A stretch of 64,000 nucleotides of DNA from Dendrophyllia cribrosa (lineage: Eukaryota; Cnidaria; Anthozoa; Scleractinia; Dendrophylliidae), in the NCBI GenBank assembly GCA_024195265.1, contig JAJLRJ010000013.1, forward strand, positions 3,235,075 through 3,299,074. Direction: 5' to 3'. The notes beneath the pieces were generated by a model. The model was not told where the DNA came from. It did no database searches and saw nothing but the letters and a program-made list of their open reading frames with translations. The position numbers were made by a program, and so were the translations under genes. This document shows positions 1-11,375 of the stretch, piece after piece (positions within the stretch are counted from its first letter, which is position 1; every line of letters starts with the position of its first letter).

Positions 1-710
1 GCGACCTCGGACAAATTTTGTAAATATTTAAAGTGGCTCCAAAAATAACATTGCTTTATATTGTTTATTTTTAAAATACCACAAATCGTGGACAGATACA
101 CAACATGCAAGTTTTTTTTATTTTGTTTTTACCATTGTAATCGAACACTGCATTTCCGAGTTAAAAAATAAATTATATAAGTCCTGAAAATTACATTTTC
201 CATAATGTGGAAAAAGCCGAATCAATACCACGAAACGGTACAGCACAGCAGCTTTCACATTTAAGGATTTCATCCACAGACTCCACCATCTTGTACAGTT
301 CCTCACTGAGGTACAACCACCTTGTACAGCATAATAAACAGTACCATAGGAAAGTATTGCTCATAGCTTTTATTTGAATTTCATCCGAGGAATGGAATGT
401 TTAATTATACGCGAAGCATATTGCATTATTTGAACTAAAGTAAAAAAGTTAGTGAAATATAAACGGCTGAGCAATTTAATTCATAAAAGATTTACGTTGA
501 AAGCTTGAAGCTCGTGGGACCGTATATATGAGACAAATACCTCAGAAAAACATAAAATATTTAATAAATTACTGTGAACTCTTTAAGTAAATTAACTGAG
601 AACAGAGGGCCTAGGATTTTTGGAAATATTAAACGTTTTTTATTTCCACTCGGAAGAAGGCCATCTTCAAAAGAGTTTCATTGAACGTGTTAATTTGTCA
701 TCTGTTTAAC
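1..710. other. AT-rich non-coding DNA with one family A fragment
   Basis: No reading frame here resembles a protein. A single degraded unit of the ~105-bp family A repeat lies at about 255-395, recognised by the cores CTTGTACAGCATAATAAACA and GGATTTCATCCACAGACTC. The rest is AT-rich and unrecognised. Confidence 0.5.
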
Positions 711-1770
711 GTATCAGCACCGGCAAGATTTATGCTCTTCAAATGCCTTGCAAAAATTCCTGGTTAAATGTAATGCCATGGAATATACAAATCCAAAGTT
801 TTAGGTCAATATCTCTAATCGTTCAAAAGATATGGGCATTTGAAAATGGACCTTTTTCACCTTTTCGAGCCTTCTGATTGGTCCAATGGGGTCACATGAC
901 TGATTGGCGGGAATTTCAAAATGTATTGTCTTTATCAATTTGTAGAATTCAACTGGGTCATGCTAGGAACTTCAACCATAAAGGAATTGATTTAGAGCAG
1001 TCACCAAATTCATTTGACAGAATTTTGGTCAGTCTGACCAAATTTTGAGGAAGATCGACAGCTGTCAATCAGAGAGAAATTTCAAATGAAGAAATCACAA
1101 AAACAAGTTTTTCTCCCACAGTTTTTAATATTTTTAAAATCTGTTTTCAGCAATGAGTTTTAAACACCACTTGGCACAAACGTAGTTTCAGCCCCGTAAT
1201 TTATGTTAATTTATGCAAATCAAATGCAAATAACCGCATATTTCGGTTTATTTCCCGTTAATTTGCATAAATTAACATAAATTACGGGGCTGAAACTACG
1301 TTTGTGCTATGTGGTGTTTAAAACTCATTGCTGAAAACAGATTTTAAAAATATTAAAAACTGTGGGAGAAAAACTTGTTTTTGTGATTTCTTCATTTGAA
1401 ATTTCTCTCTGATTGACAGCTGTCGATCTTCCTCAAAATTTGGTCAGACTGACCAAAATTCTGTCAAATGAATTTGGTGACTGCTCCAATTCAATTCCTT
1501 TATGGTTGAAGTTCCTAGCATGACCCAGTTGAATTCTACAAATTGATAAAGACAATACATTTTGAAATTCCCGCCAATCAGTCATGTGACCCCATTGGAC
1601 CAATCAGAAGGCTCGAAAAGGTGAAAAAGGTCCATTTTCAAATGCCCATATCTTTTGAACGATTAGAGATATTGACCCAAAACTTTGGATTTGTATATTT
1701 CATGGCATGACATTTAACCAGGAATTTTTGCAAGGCATTTGGAGAGCATAAATTTTGCCGGTGCTGATAC
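711..1770. repeat. 1.06-kb near-perfect palindrome (510-bp arms, 40-bp loop)
   Basis: Positions 711-1220 reappear as the reverse complement at 1261-1770 with only scattered differences, separated by a 40-bp spacer. The outer ends read GTATCAGCACCGGCAA and its complement; the inner ends read AATTTATGTTAATTTATGC and its complement. No coding potential is seen in either arm. It could be a fold-back transposon, two opposed copies of a repeat, or a hairpin-RNA source. The arms' similarity implies recent origin or gene conversion. Confidence 0.9.
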
Positions 1771-3594
1771 CTTAAAACGTAAAGTTTGCCACGCCTTGTG
1801 TAAACGAAACACTTTTTTGTAAAACTGAACTAAAGAGCAATTAACCCGCTATAAAGATAAAAATGATAAGCACAGTTTTCCAATGAAGAATTTTTTACTA
1901 AACTATTCCGAAAACTCGCATGGTGAACATTTTAATTTAAAAAAAGACACGCCCTCGCAATAAAATGCCCAAATTAACTTGAACTTAGCAGGGTTATCGC
2001 TAATTTGTGTTTAAAAATTGAAAATCTTAAGAATAAGAACTCTGCCGTCCGACTGTCGTACTCCAATAAAACAAGATTAGTGTTTTATTGCTGACCGGAA
2101 CGATTTAATGGCTAATTAGGTGTATTGATAGAATTTTATCTCTGATCAAAAATTCCAAAAAAATAAATAAATAAACGTGACTTGCTGCTTCAGGTCTATC
2201 TTTCAAACTCGATCGCAGAATATAACAGTGCAATTTATTTCTGTTTTTCTATATACCTCTTTTTGATTCATCTTATGGTAGAGTAGCTGTAATTTCACTT
2301 CTCGCAGAAGATTTTAAACCTGCAAAATTCTGAAGCCGTAAAATCACTCTGTTGTAACTTGTGAACTATTTTTTGCAGAATTCCGGAGAATCTCTTGATA
2401 ACTCTAATATTACGAGTACAAGGTCGCGATCCAAGTTTCAAGTCAACAGATAGCGGGTCAACTAATTTTAGTTGTCTACGGTGTAGCATGAGAAAACTGG
2501 GATGATTTCAGACCGCAAATTGTGACAGACGTCTAAACCGGACCAGACGGTAAACCGGGGAGACTGGATTTTGCGTTCAAACCTCTCTTTTATTACTATC
2601 GATAAGACCCACCTTTGAAAGACAGCGTTTAAAATAAGCCCTTTAATATCTATGACTATATTGAAGTACTGGTTAAAATTGTATATAAAGAACAGGCAAC
2701 AAATATTATATGAAACCGTAGAAAAGGCCATGCAGATGGCCGAAACCACAAAACTCGATTTTTGTCGGAAAAGAAACCACCGAATCATTTTATCAGAAGA
2801 TTTGTCAAAATGCAAAGCCGATTACAACGGAAATTAAAGGCAGATTTAATGACCAATATTTCGACTGGTAGAACGAGTCATAGACTACAGTCCGTAGTCG
2901 TCCTTAGGTCTTTGATGTCGCCGGAATAATGTCGGACGAAATGGTGTTGTTTTTAATAGCCGCTTGCGTGTTGGCACCATACATTTGTGGTTTGAGTAAT
3001 TTAATTTAGTTAATTTTAGGTAATACCATGTATACAAATGGGAATACCGAAATAAAATCGTTGTTGTTGAAAAAGTCCCAACGTTCCGAAAAGGTTTGAT
3101 CCCTTCCCATCTTGAGACCTGAAAATAAATAAGGACATTCTCCACCATTCAAACGTTTAAAAAACATTTAAAAAAGCTTTTAATGCGATTACTTTAACAT
3201 TCATGTAGTATAAATTTGTTTTCTTCGTAATCTGTTGCTTATTCTATAGTTAACCTTCTTGGAAGGACAAGAACCATTTACAAAACTACAGGTTCCTCCC
3301 TAGGTAGAATTGAGCGGGCTTTTGTCGGATTTTCTGTTCTGAATTAGACGTTTTTAGAATAACTTTATACAATAATTTTATTTTCAGCCCTTCAGCACAA
3401 AATTTGACAGGTCAAACTATGGAGAAAGACTTCCAACTGTGAAAATACCACAAAATTTGACAGCTCTAACCAGGGAACATTTAAAACGGAAAAAAGGTTA
3501 ATTAACTTAATGGAAATAATACAAGTTTCCGGATAAAAAACGTGAACGAACTGCCTGAAGCGGAAGTACTATACAGTGGTTCGGCATGAGTTCA
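1771..3594. other. Gene-free AT-rich stretch
   Basis: Only short unrelated reading frames occur. I see no splice-consistent exon, RNA gene or complete mobile element. The segment around 2880-2990 has the higher GC of a dispersed repeat fragment but has no recognisable ends. Confidence 0.4.
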
Positions 3595-3985
3595 ACCTTT
3601 TCACTCCCAAGAGTGCTAAAAATCAAAATTCAAGAAAAATCCCAAATTTCTTTTTGTAAAATATTGAAAAACAAATGGTGCTATGCAAAAGTACTGCCAA
3701 AGAGGTTTCATTTGAATGGTCACACCATAGGATTTCATCAACAGACTCAAAAGTTAGAACAAATGGTACCATGCAAAAGTACTGCTGAAGAGGTTTCATT
3801 TGAATGGTCACACCATAGGTTTTCGTCCACAGACTCAAAAGTTAGAACAAATGCATGGTAACATGCAAAAGTACTGCCGAAGAGGTTTCATTTGAATGGT
3901 CACATAATAGGATTTCGTCGACAGACTCAAAAGTTAGAACTACAATACATGTCCGTTTAATAGTTGAGTCTGGGAATGAAAGGGT
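3595..3985 (+). mobile_element. Family B element: 88-bp tandem units between inverted ends
   Basis: It starts with CCTTTTCACTCCCAAGAGTG and ends with a GTCTGGGAATGAAAGGG-type terminus, which are imperfect inverted repeats. Inside are about three tandem copies of the ~88-bp unit marked by ACCATGCAAAAGTACTGC and GGTTTCATTTGAATGGTCAC. Other copies in the window share the same ends but differ in unit number. There is no coding capacity beyond frames running through the repeats. Likely a non-autonomous DNA transposon. Confidence 0.75.
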
Positions 3986-4059
3986 TCAGTAAAGGGGGAT
4001 ATCGTGTTGACTTTGCTCATGCAAAAAATGCTCCTAAAACACCGAGAATAAAATAGTAA

Positions 4060-4300
4060 ACGGCACCACAGAAAGTACTGCTTAGTAGCTTTCATTTGAA
4101 TGGCCACACTTTAGAATTTCATCCACAAACTCAGAACCACCTCGTGCAACAAAACAGCACCACAAGAAAGTACCGCTCAATAGCCTTTGAATGGTCACAC
4201 TTTAAGATTCAGTCATTCACAGACTCAAAAGTTAGAACCACCGTGTACAGCATAATAAACAGTACCACAGGAAAATACTGCTCAGTAGCTTTTATTTGAA
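4060..4300 (+). repeat. Family A repeat array (about 2.5 units)
   Basis: It contains degenerate ~105-bp units with the family A landmarks CAGCATAATAAACAGTACC and AGTAGCTTTCATTTGAATG. The array is bracketed by similar direct sequences (AACACCGAGAATAA at about 4038 and 4314), suggesting an insertion or an internal segment of a larger element. Confidence 0.7.
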
Positions 4301-4411
4301 ATAATGTTCCTGGAACACCGAGAATAACTTGAGTATCAAGTGATTTCTCGACGGGAGAACAAACCAGTAAAACTGGTAAATCTTTTCGAGTTGCAATCTA
4401 TTTTCCCCGGA

Positions 4412-4641
4412 GGGGGAACTCTGATATGAAAATAACGGGGGTGCTCGTCGTACGTTTTAGGGGTCAAAATTTGTAGATTGGCACCGCTTATGGTGCTGAA
4501 ATCCAAAATGACCACGGTTAGAATTATCGCGGTACCTTTTAGAGTATTGAGCCGCAAAAATATGACAGAACATCTTGTATTGTTTAAAATTGGTACCTCT
4601 TTGGGGCAGTCATTTTTATACGGGAGCCCCCCCCCCCCCCC
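4412..4641. mobile_element. MITE of the poly-G/C-ended family (partial)
   Basis: The left end (GGGGGAACTCTGATATGAAA, then an ACGGGGGTGCTCGTCG motif) matches the complete copy at 20650-20957. The right end retains CATTTTTATACGGGAGCCCC and a C tract but lacks the GACGAGCACTCCC segment. It therefore looks like a truncated copy. Confidence 0.6.
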
Positions 4642-4873
4642 GCACACGCCCGCGCCGGGGCCATTTTCATTCTAACCGTCCGTAGCCAAAATACGTGACA
4701 GTGTTTCATCAAAAGACACACCTCATGGAAGCTCCAACCACAAACGGAAACATAAGGGAAATTGAGGATATGTTTCCAACTAAGAAGTCATGAAAAGAAA
4801 AATGACTCTTTTGTGATATCACATAACCAAAGAGTTGGCTTGCAGGATATATTGTTTTTCAAAAAAAAAACCC

Positions 4874-4875
<2 letters not shown>

Positions 4876-4960
<85 letters not shown>
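4876..4960. repeat. Homopolymer of 85 consecutive C residues
   Basis: Uninterrupted C from 4876 to 4960, preceded by a run of ten A and CCCGT. It produces spurious poly-proline and poly-glycine frames on the two strands. Length could be inflated or collapsed by sequencing. It may descend from the poly-C terminus of the nearby MITE family. Confidence 0.9.
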
Positions 4961-4962
<2 letters not shown>

Positions 4963-5099
4963 GTCCCCAGCCCTCCCCCTCTGAGGTGAAATAGTCTGTC
5001 CCTTTGTAGTTTAGTTTTATGCATAGTTCAGAAATAAGCTTTATAGTCTCCTTGGAAAAATGCCGAGAAACAACGGCTTACGTGAAATCATCTCATTAA

Positions 5100-5430
5100 C
5101 GTAAACCTCAAGTCGCATTATGTATTATAACTTTTGACTTCAAAATCCTACAATGTGACCATTCAAATGAAAGCTATTGAGCAGTACTTTCCTGTGGTAC
5201 TGTTTATTATACTGTACAAGGTGGTTCTAACTTTTGAGTCTGTGGATGAAATCCTAAAGTGTGACCATTCACATGAAAGCTACTGAGCTGTACTTTCCTG
5301 TGGTACTGTTTATTATGCTGTACAGTACAAGGTGGTTCTAACTTTTGAGTCTGTGGACGAAATCCTAAAGTGTGACCATTCAAATGAAAGCTACTGAGCA
5401 GTACTTTCCAGTGGTGCTGTTTGGTTTTTT
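5100..5430 (-). repeat. Family A repeat array, reverse orientation (three units)
   Basis: Three ~105-bp units read on the minus strand, each with GTGACCATTCAAATGAAAGC, GAGCAGTACTTTCC and CTGTACAAGGTGGTTCTAAC in plus-strand reading. Units are about 90% alike by eye. Open frames through this array are repeat translation only. Confidence 0.85.
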
Positions 5431-5860
5431 TGATATTCAAGAGGAAATAACATTTTTTCCAGCTTTTGAAGTAAAAGGGTCCAGTTAAGAAGCTTAAAAC
5501 TAATATTTATGAAACGTGCTCACGATAAGCTTGTAACCCCTTCGGCAGTGTGATACAGGGCAATAAATGTCTCAATTCATGGGTAGATAAGCTGTTTATG
5601 TTATGGATTAGTTTTGACACAAAAAAGACAGCCAATCAGTTTTCTAGGCATAGACAAGAAATTAATCATATTCTCAAAATCCTATTATAGCACGGAAGGA
5701 TGTTGGCCACTGTTCTTAACCAAGCTCCCCTTAAAGAACGTTGTTAGATCCCGCTGTTGCTATAACTAAACCGAAAAGAAATAGGAATTGGTAAAACAAA
5801 CAAGGGAAAACGACATGGTGCTGAGTTTATTATGCAATGTTTGGATAATAAAGGGACAGG
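5431..5860. other. Unrecognised spacer
   Basis: There are no exon-like frames, RNA gene signatures or clear repeats in this stretch. Confidence 0.35.
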
Positions 5861-5864
5861 AAAG

Positions 5865-6005
5865 TACTGCTCAATGGCTTTCATTTGAATTGTTTCACCT
5901 TATATATGACTATATATGATTTCCGCGATCCACAGACTCTAAAGTTAGAATCACCTTGCACAGCATAACAAACATTACCACAGGAAAGAAATGCTCAATA
6001 GCTGA
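5865..6005 (+). repeat. Degraded family A unit pair
   Basis: About one and a half diverged units, with GGAAAGTACTGCTCAATGGC and CCTTGCACAGCATAACAAAC as landmarks. An internal TATATATGA duplication interrupts the unit. Confidence 0.6.
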
Positions 6006-6219
6006 ACCATAATTGATTGCATGACTGAATACGGAAGTTGGATCGTCTGAGAGAGGAAGCACAAAGCCAGCAGTCGAGCCGCCTCATTATAGATTTATTG
6101 AGAACAGAAACAGCGCCAAATTTAATAAAGAATAACTGGTTAAAGACACGAAACGAAAAGAAAACAAAAAAATGATAATAATAATTGAAAGAAGGGCCAG
6201 TTGAATAATAGAGGACTGA

Positions 6220-6572
6220 CTGGCCCTTTCATATCCCGTTTTTGACAGAAAAGGTACCCCTTTCATATACCTTTCATTGAAAATGGTACCCCTTTCATAT
6301 AGCCTTTAAGTTCGTCTGTTTGATATTTTGAAAGGCCCTTTTTATAATACTTAAGTGGCAGTTTTCCGTACCATTTTTATGCTTCAACCCGTGTTTTCGC
6401 TACGTTTTCCTATTCTTCGTGAAATCCCTGCCCTTTCATATACTTCAACTCGTGAAATCCCGACCCTTTCATATACCTCCAGCCTCAAAAAGGTACCCCT
6501 TTCGGGCGGAGCATCCCCGTATAGCCCATTATAGAGAGTACCCCCCCCCCCCCTCCTGGGGGGGGGGGGGAA
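6220..6572. repeat. CCCTTTCATAT short repeats ending in a C13/G13 hairpin
   Basis: The motif CCCTTTCATAT recurs at least seven times at irregular spacing, often as GGTACCCCTTTCATATA. The segment ends in 13 C, TCCT and 13 G (6541-6570), a perfect short hairpin. It resembles the GGTACC-rich interior of the 20650-20957 MITE and is probably a relic of a related element. Confidence 0.6.
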
Positions 6573-6899
6573 GGCCAAGCACAAGAGTCCGGCAAGAATC
6601 GCATTGAAACAGATTTCTTCAGTTATAAGAGCAACAAACGAAAGAAAAAGTGATTTTAAAACTTTAACAGAGCACGCAGCTACATATTTAGCGGCAAAAT
6701 GAGCAGATCTTAAATTCCAAAGAACTTTGAACTATTGAATATCGTTCGGACAAGAAATGTTTCGACTTTGCTTTTTGTTGTTGTACCCTAGTGTTTGAAA
6801 CATGTGAGTCTGGCGGACAATTCAAAATACGAAAGCTACTTAGCAGTACTCAGTAGCTAAGTCATTCATTCCTGCGTGTTTGAAGTCAAGCCTCACATG

Positions 6900-7335
6900 C
6901 ATTATGGGTTGTTTTAACTGTTGAGTTTGTGGATGAAATCCATACGGCTAAGGTGTGACCATTGAAATGAAAGCTACTGAGCAGTACTTTCCTGTGGTGC
7001 TGTTTATTATGCTGTACAAGCAAGGTGGTTCTAACTTTTGAGTCGGTGAATGAAATCCTCAGTAAAGTGTGGCCATTCAAATGAAAGCTACTGAGCAGGA
7101 CTTTCCTGTGGTGCTGTTTATTATGCTGTACAAGGTGGTTCTAACTTTTAAGTCTGTGTGTGAAATCCTAAAGTGTGACCATTCAAATGAAAGCTACTGA
7201 GCAGTACTTTCCTGTGGTACTGTTTATTATGCTGTCCAAGGAGGAGGTTCTAACTGTTAATTCTGTTGATGAAATCATAAAGTGTGACCATTCGAATAAA
7301 AGCTATTCAGTTGTACTTTCCTTTAGTACCGCTTG
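6900..7335 (-). repeat. Family A array, reverse orientation (about four units)
   Basis: Four tandem ~105-bp units, read on the plus strand as CTGTACAAGGTGGTTCTAAC followed by AAAGTGTGACCATTCAAATG. Small insertions (CAAG near 7018, CAGTAA near 7058) distinguish units. The last unit is the most diverged. Confidence 0.85.
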
Positions 7336-9939
7336 TTTTTAATTTTTTGCTATGTGTACTAAGTGGAAATTGTACAAGAGTACAAATAGTCCTTGCGGTC
7401 AACCATGCGAAGTAACGTTATAAAACCAAGAATTAATTACCTGTGATCAATAAGACAGTAGCTGCAATTTGAGTTATTTTTGTCTCTAGTAGCCCCGCCG
7501 GAGGGCATAGAAAAACTAATAAAGTGTTGTTAATTGAACCTTCTTTTGTTAACTAAACTGAGAAGGCACGCGTGATATAAAGGTCACTTAACTAAAAGAG
7601 AGCTTCCAGGGTCGAGCCGAGTATTTTTCAGTGCAGAACCGCACGCTTTTGTTATGGAACACCTAGCGGTAAATCTTTGATAGTAGTCAAATTTTCCCAG
7701 AAATCGAGTATAGCTCTTTCATTGGCTATACGTTGCAGGTTGTAATCTTTAGTAGTGAATTTCAGTGCAAAAACAACCAATACTGTTCAAACCGAATCGA
7801 AACGAGTACATATATGTCACAGTATTATTGGCGATATCGCCGATAAAGCCAGTTCAAATATTTGTCATTATTCATCTCCCGCGCCCGATTATCTACATAA
7901 CATCACGGGATTTGTTTATTTGTTTGCCTATCTATTATCTTGATTATCCAATTTTAAGATGGTATCTACAATTATGAGTATCTTTTATCCCTTAAACTTG
8001 AATTAAGCACGAGCTCAATTTGTTTATCAGAAAAGCAACACTCCTTTCACGGTGCCGTCTCTCGCGGCATCATGCACGTTTGGACAATATGATAGAGAGA
8101 TAATGTGAGATTTAAACAAGACTTAAGATGTTCTTTGACGCCGGCTTGCAATGCCGCCAAAGCGAAAATCATTAGCCTATAATGTGCGTATAAACAAGTT
8201 ATTCAACGAGTTGTGCTATAAACTGTGTTCTTTTCTTTTCAATCATACGACTTCACGCTGTGACCTTTACAGTTTCAACTAAAATTATCGCATATAAAAC
8301 GCGTTTAAACCTTCCCTTAATATGGGTGAACGCATTTCTCGATAACGCGCTGCACGCAAAGTTATAACTTCAAGCATCGCAATGTGGTTTGCACATTGGT
8401 GATTTAGTTAACAGGGTTGATTTCCCTTGATTGCATATAAAACTTACCTGTAAGTTTTAAAATTCCTTTAGTGCTGTGGCAAAAATCTCGGCCAAGGATC
8501 TTGAGCGAAAAACCTGACTGAAGAGTACAGCGTCTTCAACTTGAGATCCGTGAAAGTGAGTTAATGGGTGACTCTGTCTGGATTAAGGAAATCGAATACT
8601 GTTCTTATTACCAAAAGAATCAATCAAGTGAAAAAGCTAAGTGTCAATCTGTCAGTGGTCGAATCAGTGCTCAGCTATTGAATTCTGTCAATTTGTGGAC
8701 ATGTTTTTAAAACAATTATCCGCTGGATTTCCTTGCATGCAGACATTCGCTACTTCACTTCAATCCGCGCTTTGCTACAGTATGACAAATAAACCCATCT
8801 GCAGTCGTGAGGCACCTGTCAATCAAATCCCGCTGCAGCAATCAGATGCCGAGAAACGAGTGACGCGCCGCTCCATCTTATATCGTCCAGTGCGCATTCA
8901 GTTTTTAAAATATTGGTAAGAACGCTTGGGCGCTTCGCTTCAAAAGACTATGCCATAACAAACTTGTTTACGGTTTCTATCACTTCATTGCCTTAATTTT
9001 CACTTGCAAAAGTGCCTTAGTTCAGAACTGAAACAATTTATCCAAAATTAATTTTGTAAAATACTGACTGAAAACCGAACGCATCATGCACATGAAAGTA
9101 CTGGTCAATATGTTTCTTGTTTGGTGAACGGCGGTTACACTTTAGGATTTCATTCCGGACCTTAAAACAACCGAAGTTCATAAGAACCACAGTATGTTAA
9201 GATTGATTAGAGGAAGTAAAACAATTCTATACCGTGCAGTGCCGGTTTTGCTTTCTTTCCTGTGAATTCTTTAACAAACGACAGTGCGTTTCTAGAATAG
9301 AAAATCGAATGTGGCGAAGCTAAGAAATCTGTAACCGAAAACAACTTGATCGATTAAGGGTTCACCGCAAGAAGCTTTCAAAAGCAAAACCGGATTTATA
9401 CAATAATATGTTAGCCTCTCGAGTTAAGATCACTTAAACATTTTTGTCGTTCACTAGCTATCTGCTTTTTCTTTTCTCCCACTCTTCATCATCAATCTTT
9501 GGAATGTTCCTTTTATCAACGTGTAAGGGCTTGGGATTACACCGCTGAAAGATGCATTGGAGATTTCAGGCGAAAGTATTTCACAATCAAAGTCAATTTG
9601 CCCGCATATGGCAGAAAATGTGGGACAGATGCCAGGGGTTATGAGTGCCAGTTGGAAAAGATTGGGAAATAATTTCAAACGTGTTTTGTGCACTGATAGA
9701 TTTGCGGAACAAACGATCCTGTTCGAGGAGATACTTTATTTATTTTATTTATTTATAATCAATATTTAGACAGCGTTATCCATTCAGCTAGAGCTGGTTT
9801 AAGTGGGGCCCTGTCAGTAAGAAAAACGTATTACGAGATACAGATGAGCCAGGCCAAAAACGAAATTTGATTGCATATTTTCTTATTAAATATTCCCAAT
9901 TTTCATTTAAATGCGGACAGTCATCACAACCTATAATCT
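7336..9939. other. Gene-free unique sequence
   Basis: This stretch has little recognisable repeat content. The open frames here, the longest about 92 codons near 8641, lack domain features and splice-supported neighbours. I cannot identify a promoter or RNA gene. Confidence 0.4.
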
Positions 9940-10370
9940 CGGAGCCGAGCACCACAGGAAAGTACTGCTCAGTAGCTTTCATTTGAATGGTCACACTTTA
10001 GGATTTCATTCACAGAATCAAAAGTTAGAACCACCTTGTACAGCATAATAATCAGAAGCACAGGAAAGTACTGCTCGATAGCTTTCAGTATGAATGGTCA
10101 CACTTTAGGATTTCATCCACAGACTCAAAAGTTAGAACCACCTTTTGCAGCATAGAAACAGTACCACAGGAAAGTACTGCTCAGTAGCCGTTCATTTGAA
10201 CAGTCACAGGCAGTAAGATCTCCGGACAACTGTCCGGACTCAAAAGTTAAAACCACTTTGCGCAGCATAATAAATTAAACAGTTCATCAGGACAGTACAG
10301 CTAAAATGGAATGATCAATGTTAAACTATAGGATTAACATTTTATCCACGGACTCACGAATTAAAAGTTG
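9940..10370 (+). repeat. Family A array (about four units)
   Basis: Tandem units with CACCACAGGAAAGTACTGCT, TTCATTTGAATGGTCACACT and AGACTCAAAAGTTAGAACCA. The final units are increasingly degraded toward 10370. Confidence 0.85.
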
Positions 10371-11169
10371 ATTGTGAATTTTTCTATCTGATCGGTACTT
10401 CAGTGGACAAACAGCCGGAGCAAATTTATCTTGAAAGAATGTGAATTATTCTCTAGGATAAAAAAAGTTGACATTGTCAGTAAGTGTGTGGTTTTAATAT
10501 GAGCAAAAAGGATAAGTGAACTCACAATACTGAATTCGTGTGGAAATGATACTTAACGCGCGTTCTCCTCAGTAAAGAACTACTTCAAAGATTTCAGTTG
10601 CAGGAAAATAGCTACTAGTATGCAAACTACGGCTGTAAATTGTATACTTTAGTCTTGGGGCATAGTTAAAGATAAGTTAACGAAAAAACTAAATATTATA
10701 TGGAAAAAGCAACCAAAAATTTGGTGCTAAAATCAGTGCCAAATAGCGGAAGAGTTGAGCAGATAACCTGAACTGATTTAGAGACGGTCTGCTTTACAAG
10801 CGACCTGGACAAAACAATATTGTGTTTCATGGGGCTTAGTCGGCTGAAAAAGCGCGATATTAAGACGTTTTCAGTGCCTTCGAGTTTCGGTATTGTTCAG
10901 CTAGACTTAATTACAAAATACGCTTGGATTAAAGCCATTGGGTAGCAGGCTGTTTTCTGTTTTGTCAAATTGCTATGTAACCTGGCATAGCCCGGTACAG
11001 CTTGTTGCATACAGGCTAATTTGACTAATTTGGCATTGAGAACATTTTCAGTGACAGAATTCCTTTTTAATGGCGTACTGACTGAAACCTTGATGTGATG
11101 CAAGGTTGTTGACCGAGAGCTCAGTCAAGTTCTTTTGTATAGTCAGTAACATGCAATTAAGAAGTTTAT
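10371..11169. other. Unrecognised spacer
   Basis: No exon-like frame or repeat structure was recognised. Confidence 0.35.
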
Positions 11170-11375
11170 CACTGGGCTCAAAAGTTAGATCAAACTAAAT
11201 AAACAGCTCCACAGAAAGGAACAGCTCAATAACTTTCATTCAGAATAGTCACACTTTAGGATTCATCCACAGACTCAAAAGTTAGAACCACCTTGTACAG
11301 CATAATAAACAGTACCACAGGAAAGTACTGCTCAATAGCTTTCATTTGGATCAGGTCATATTTTAGGATTTTATC
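11170..11375 (+). repeat. Family A array (two units)
   Basis: One degraded and one well-preserved ~105-bp unit; the second contains the family A landmarks GTACAGCATAATAAACAGTA and GAAAGTACTGCTCAATAGC. Confidence 0.8.

Noticed and set aside
4762..5024. Poly-proline / poly-glycine frames on both strands
   Set aside because: They are translations of the 85-base C run.
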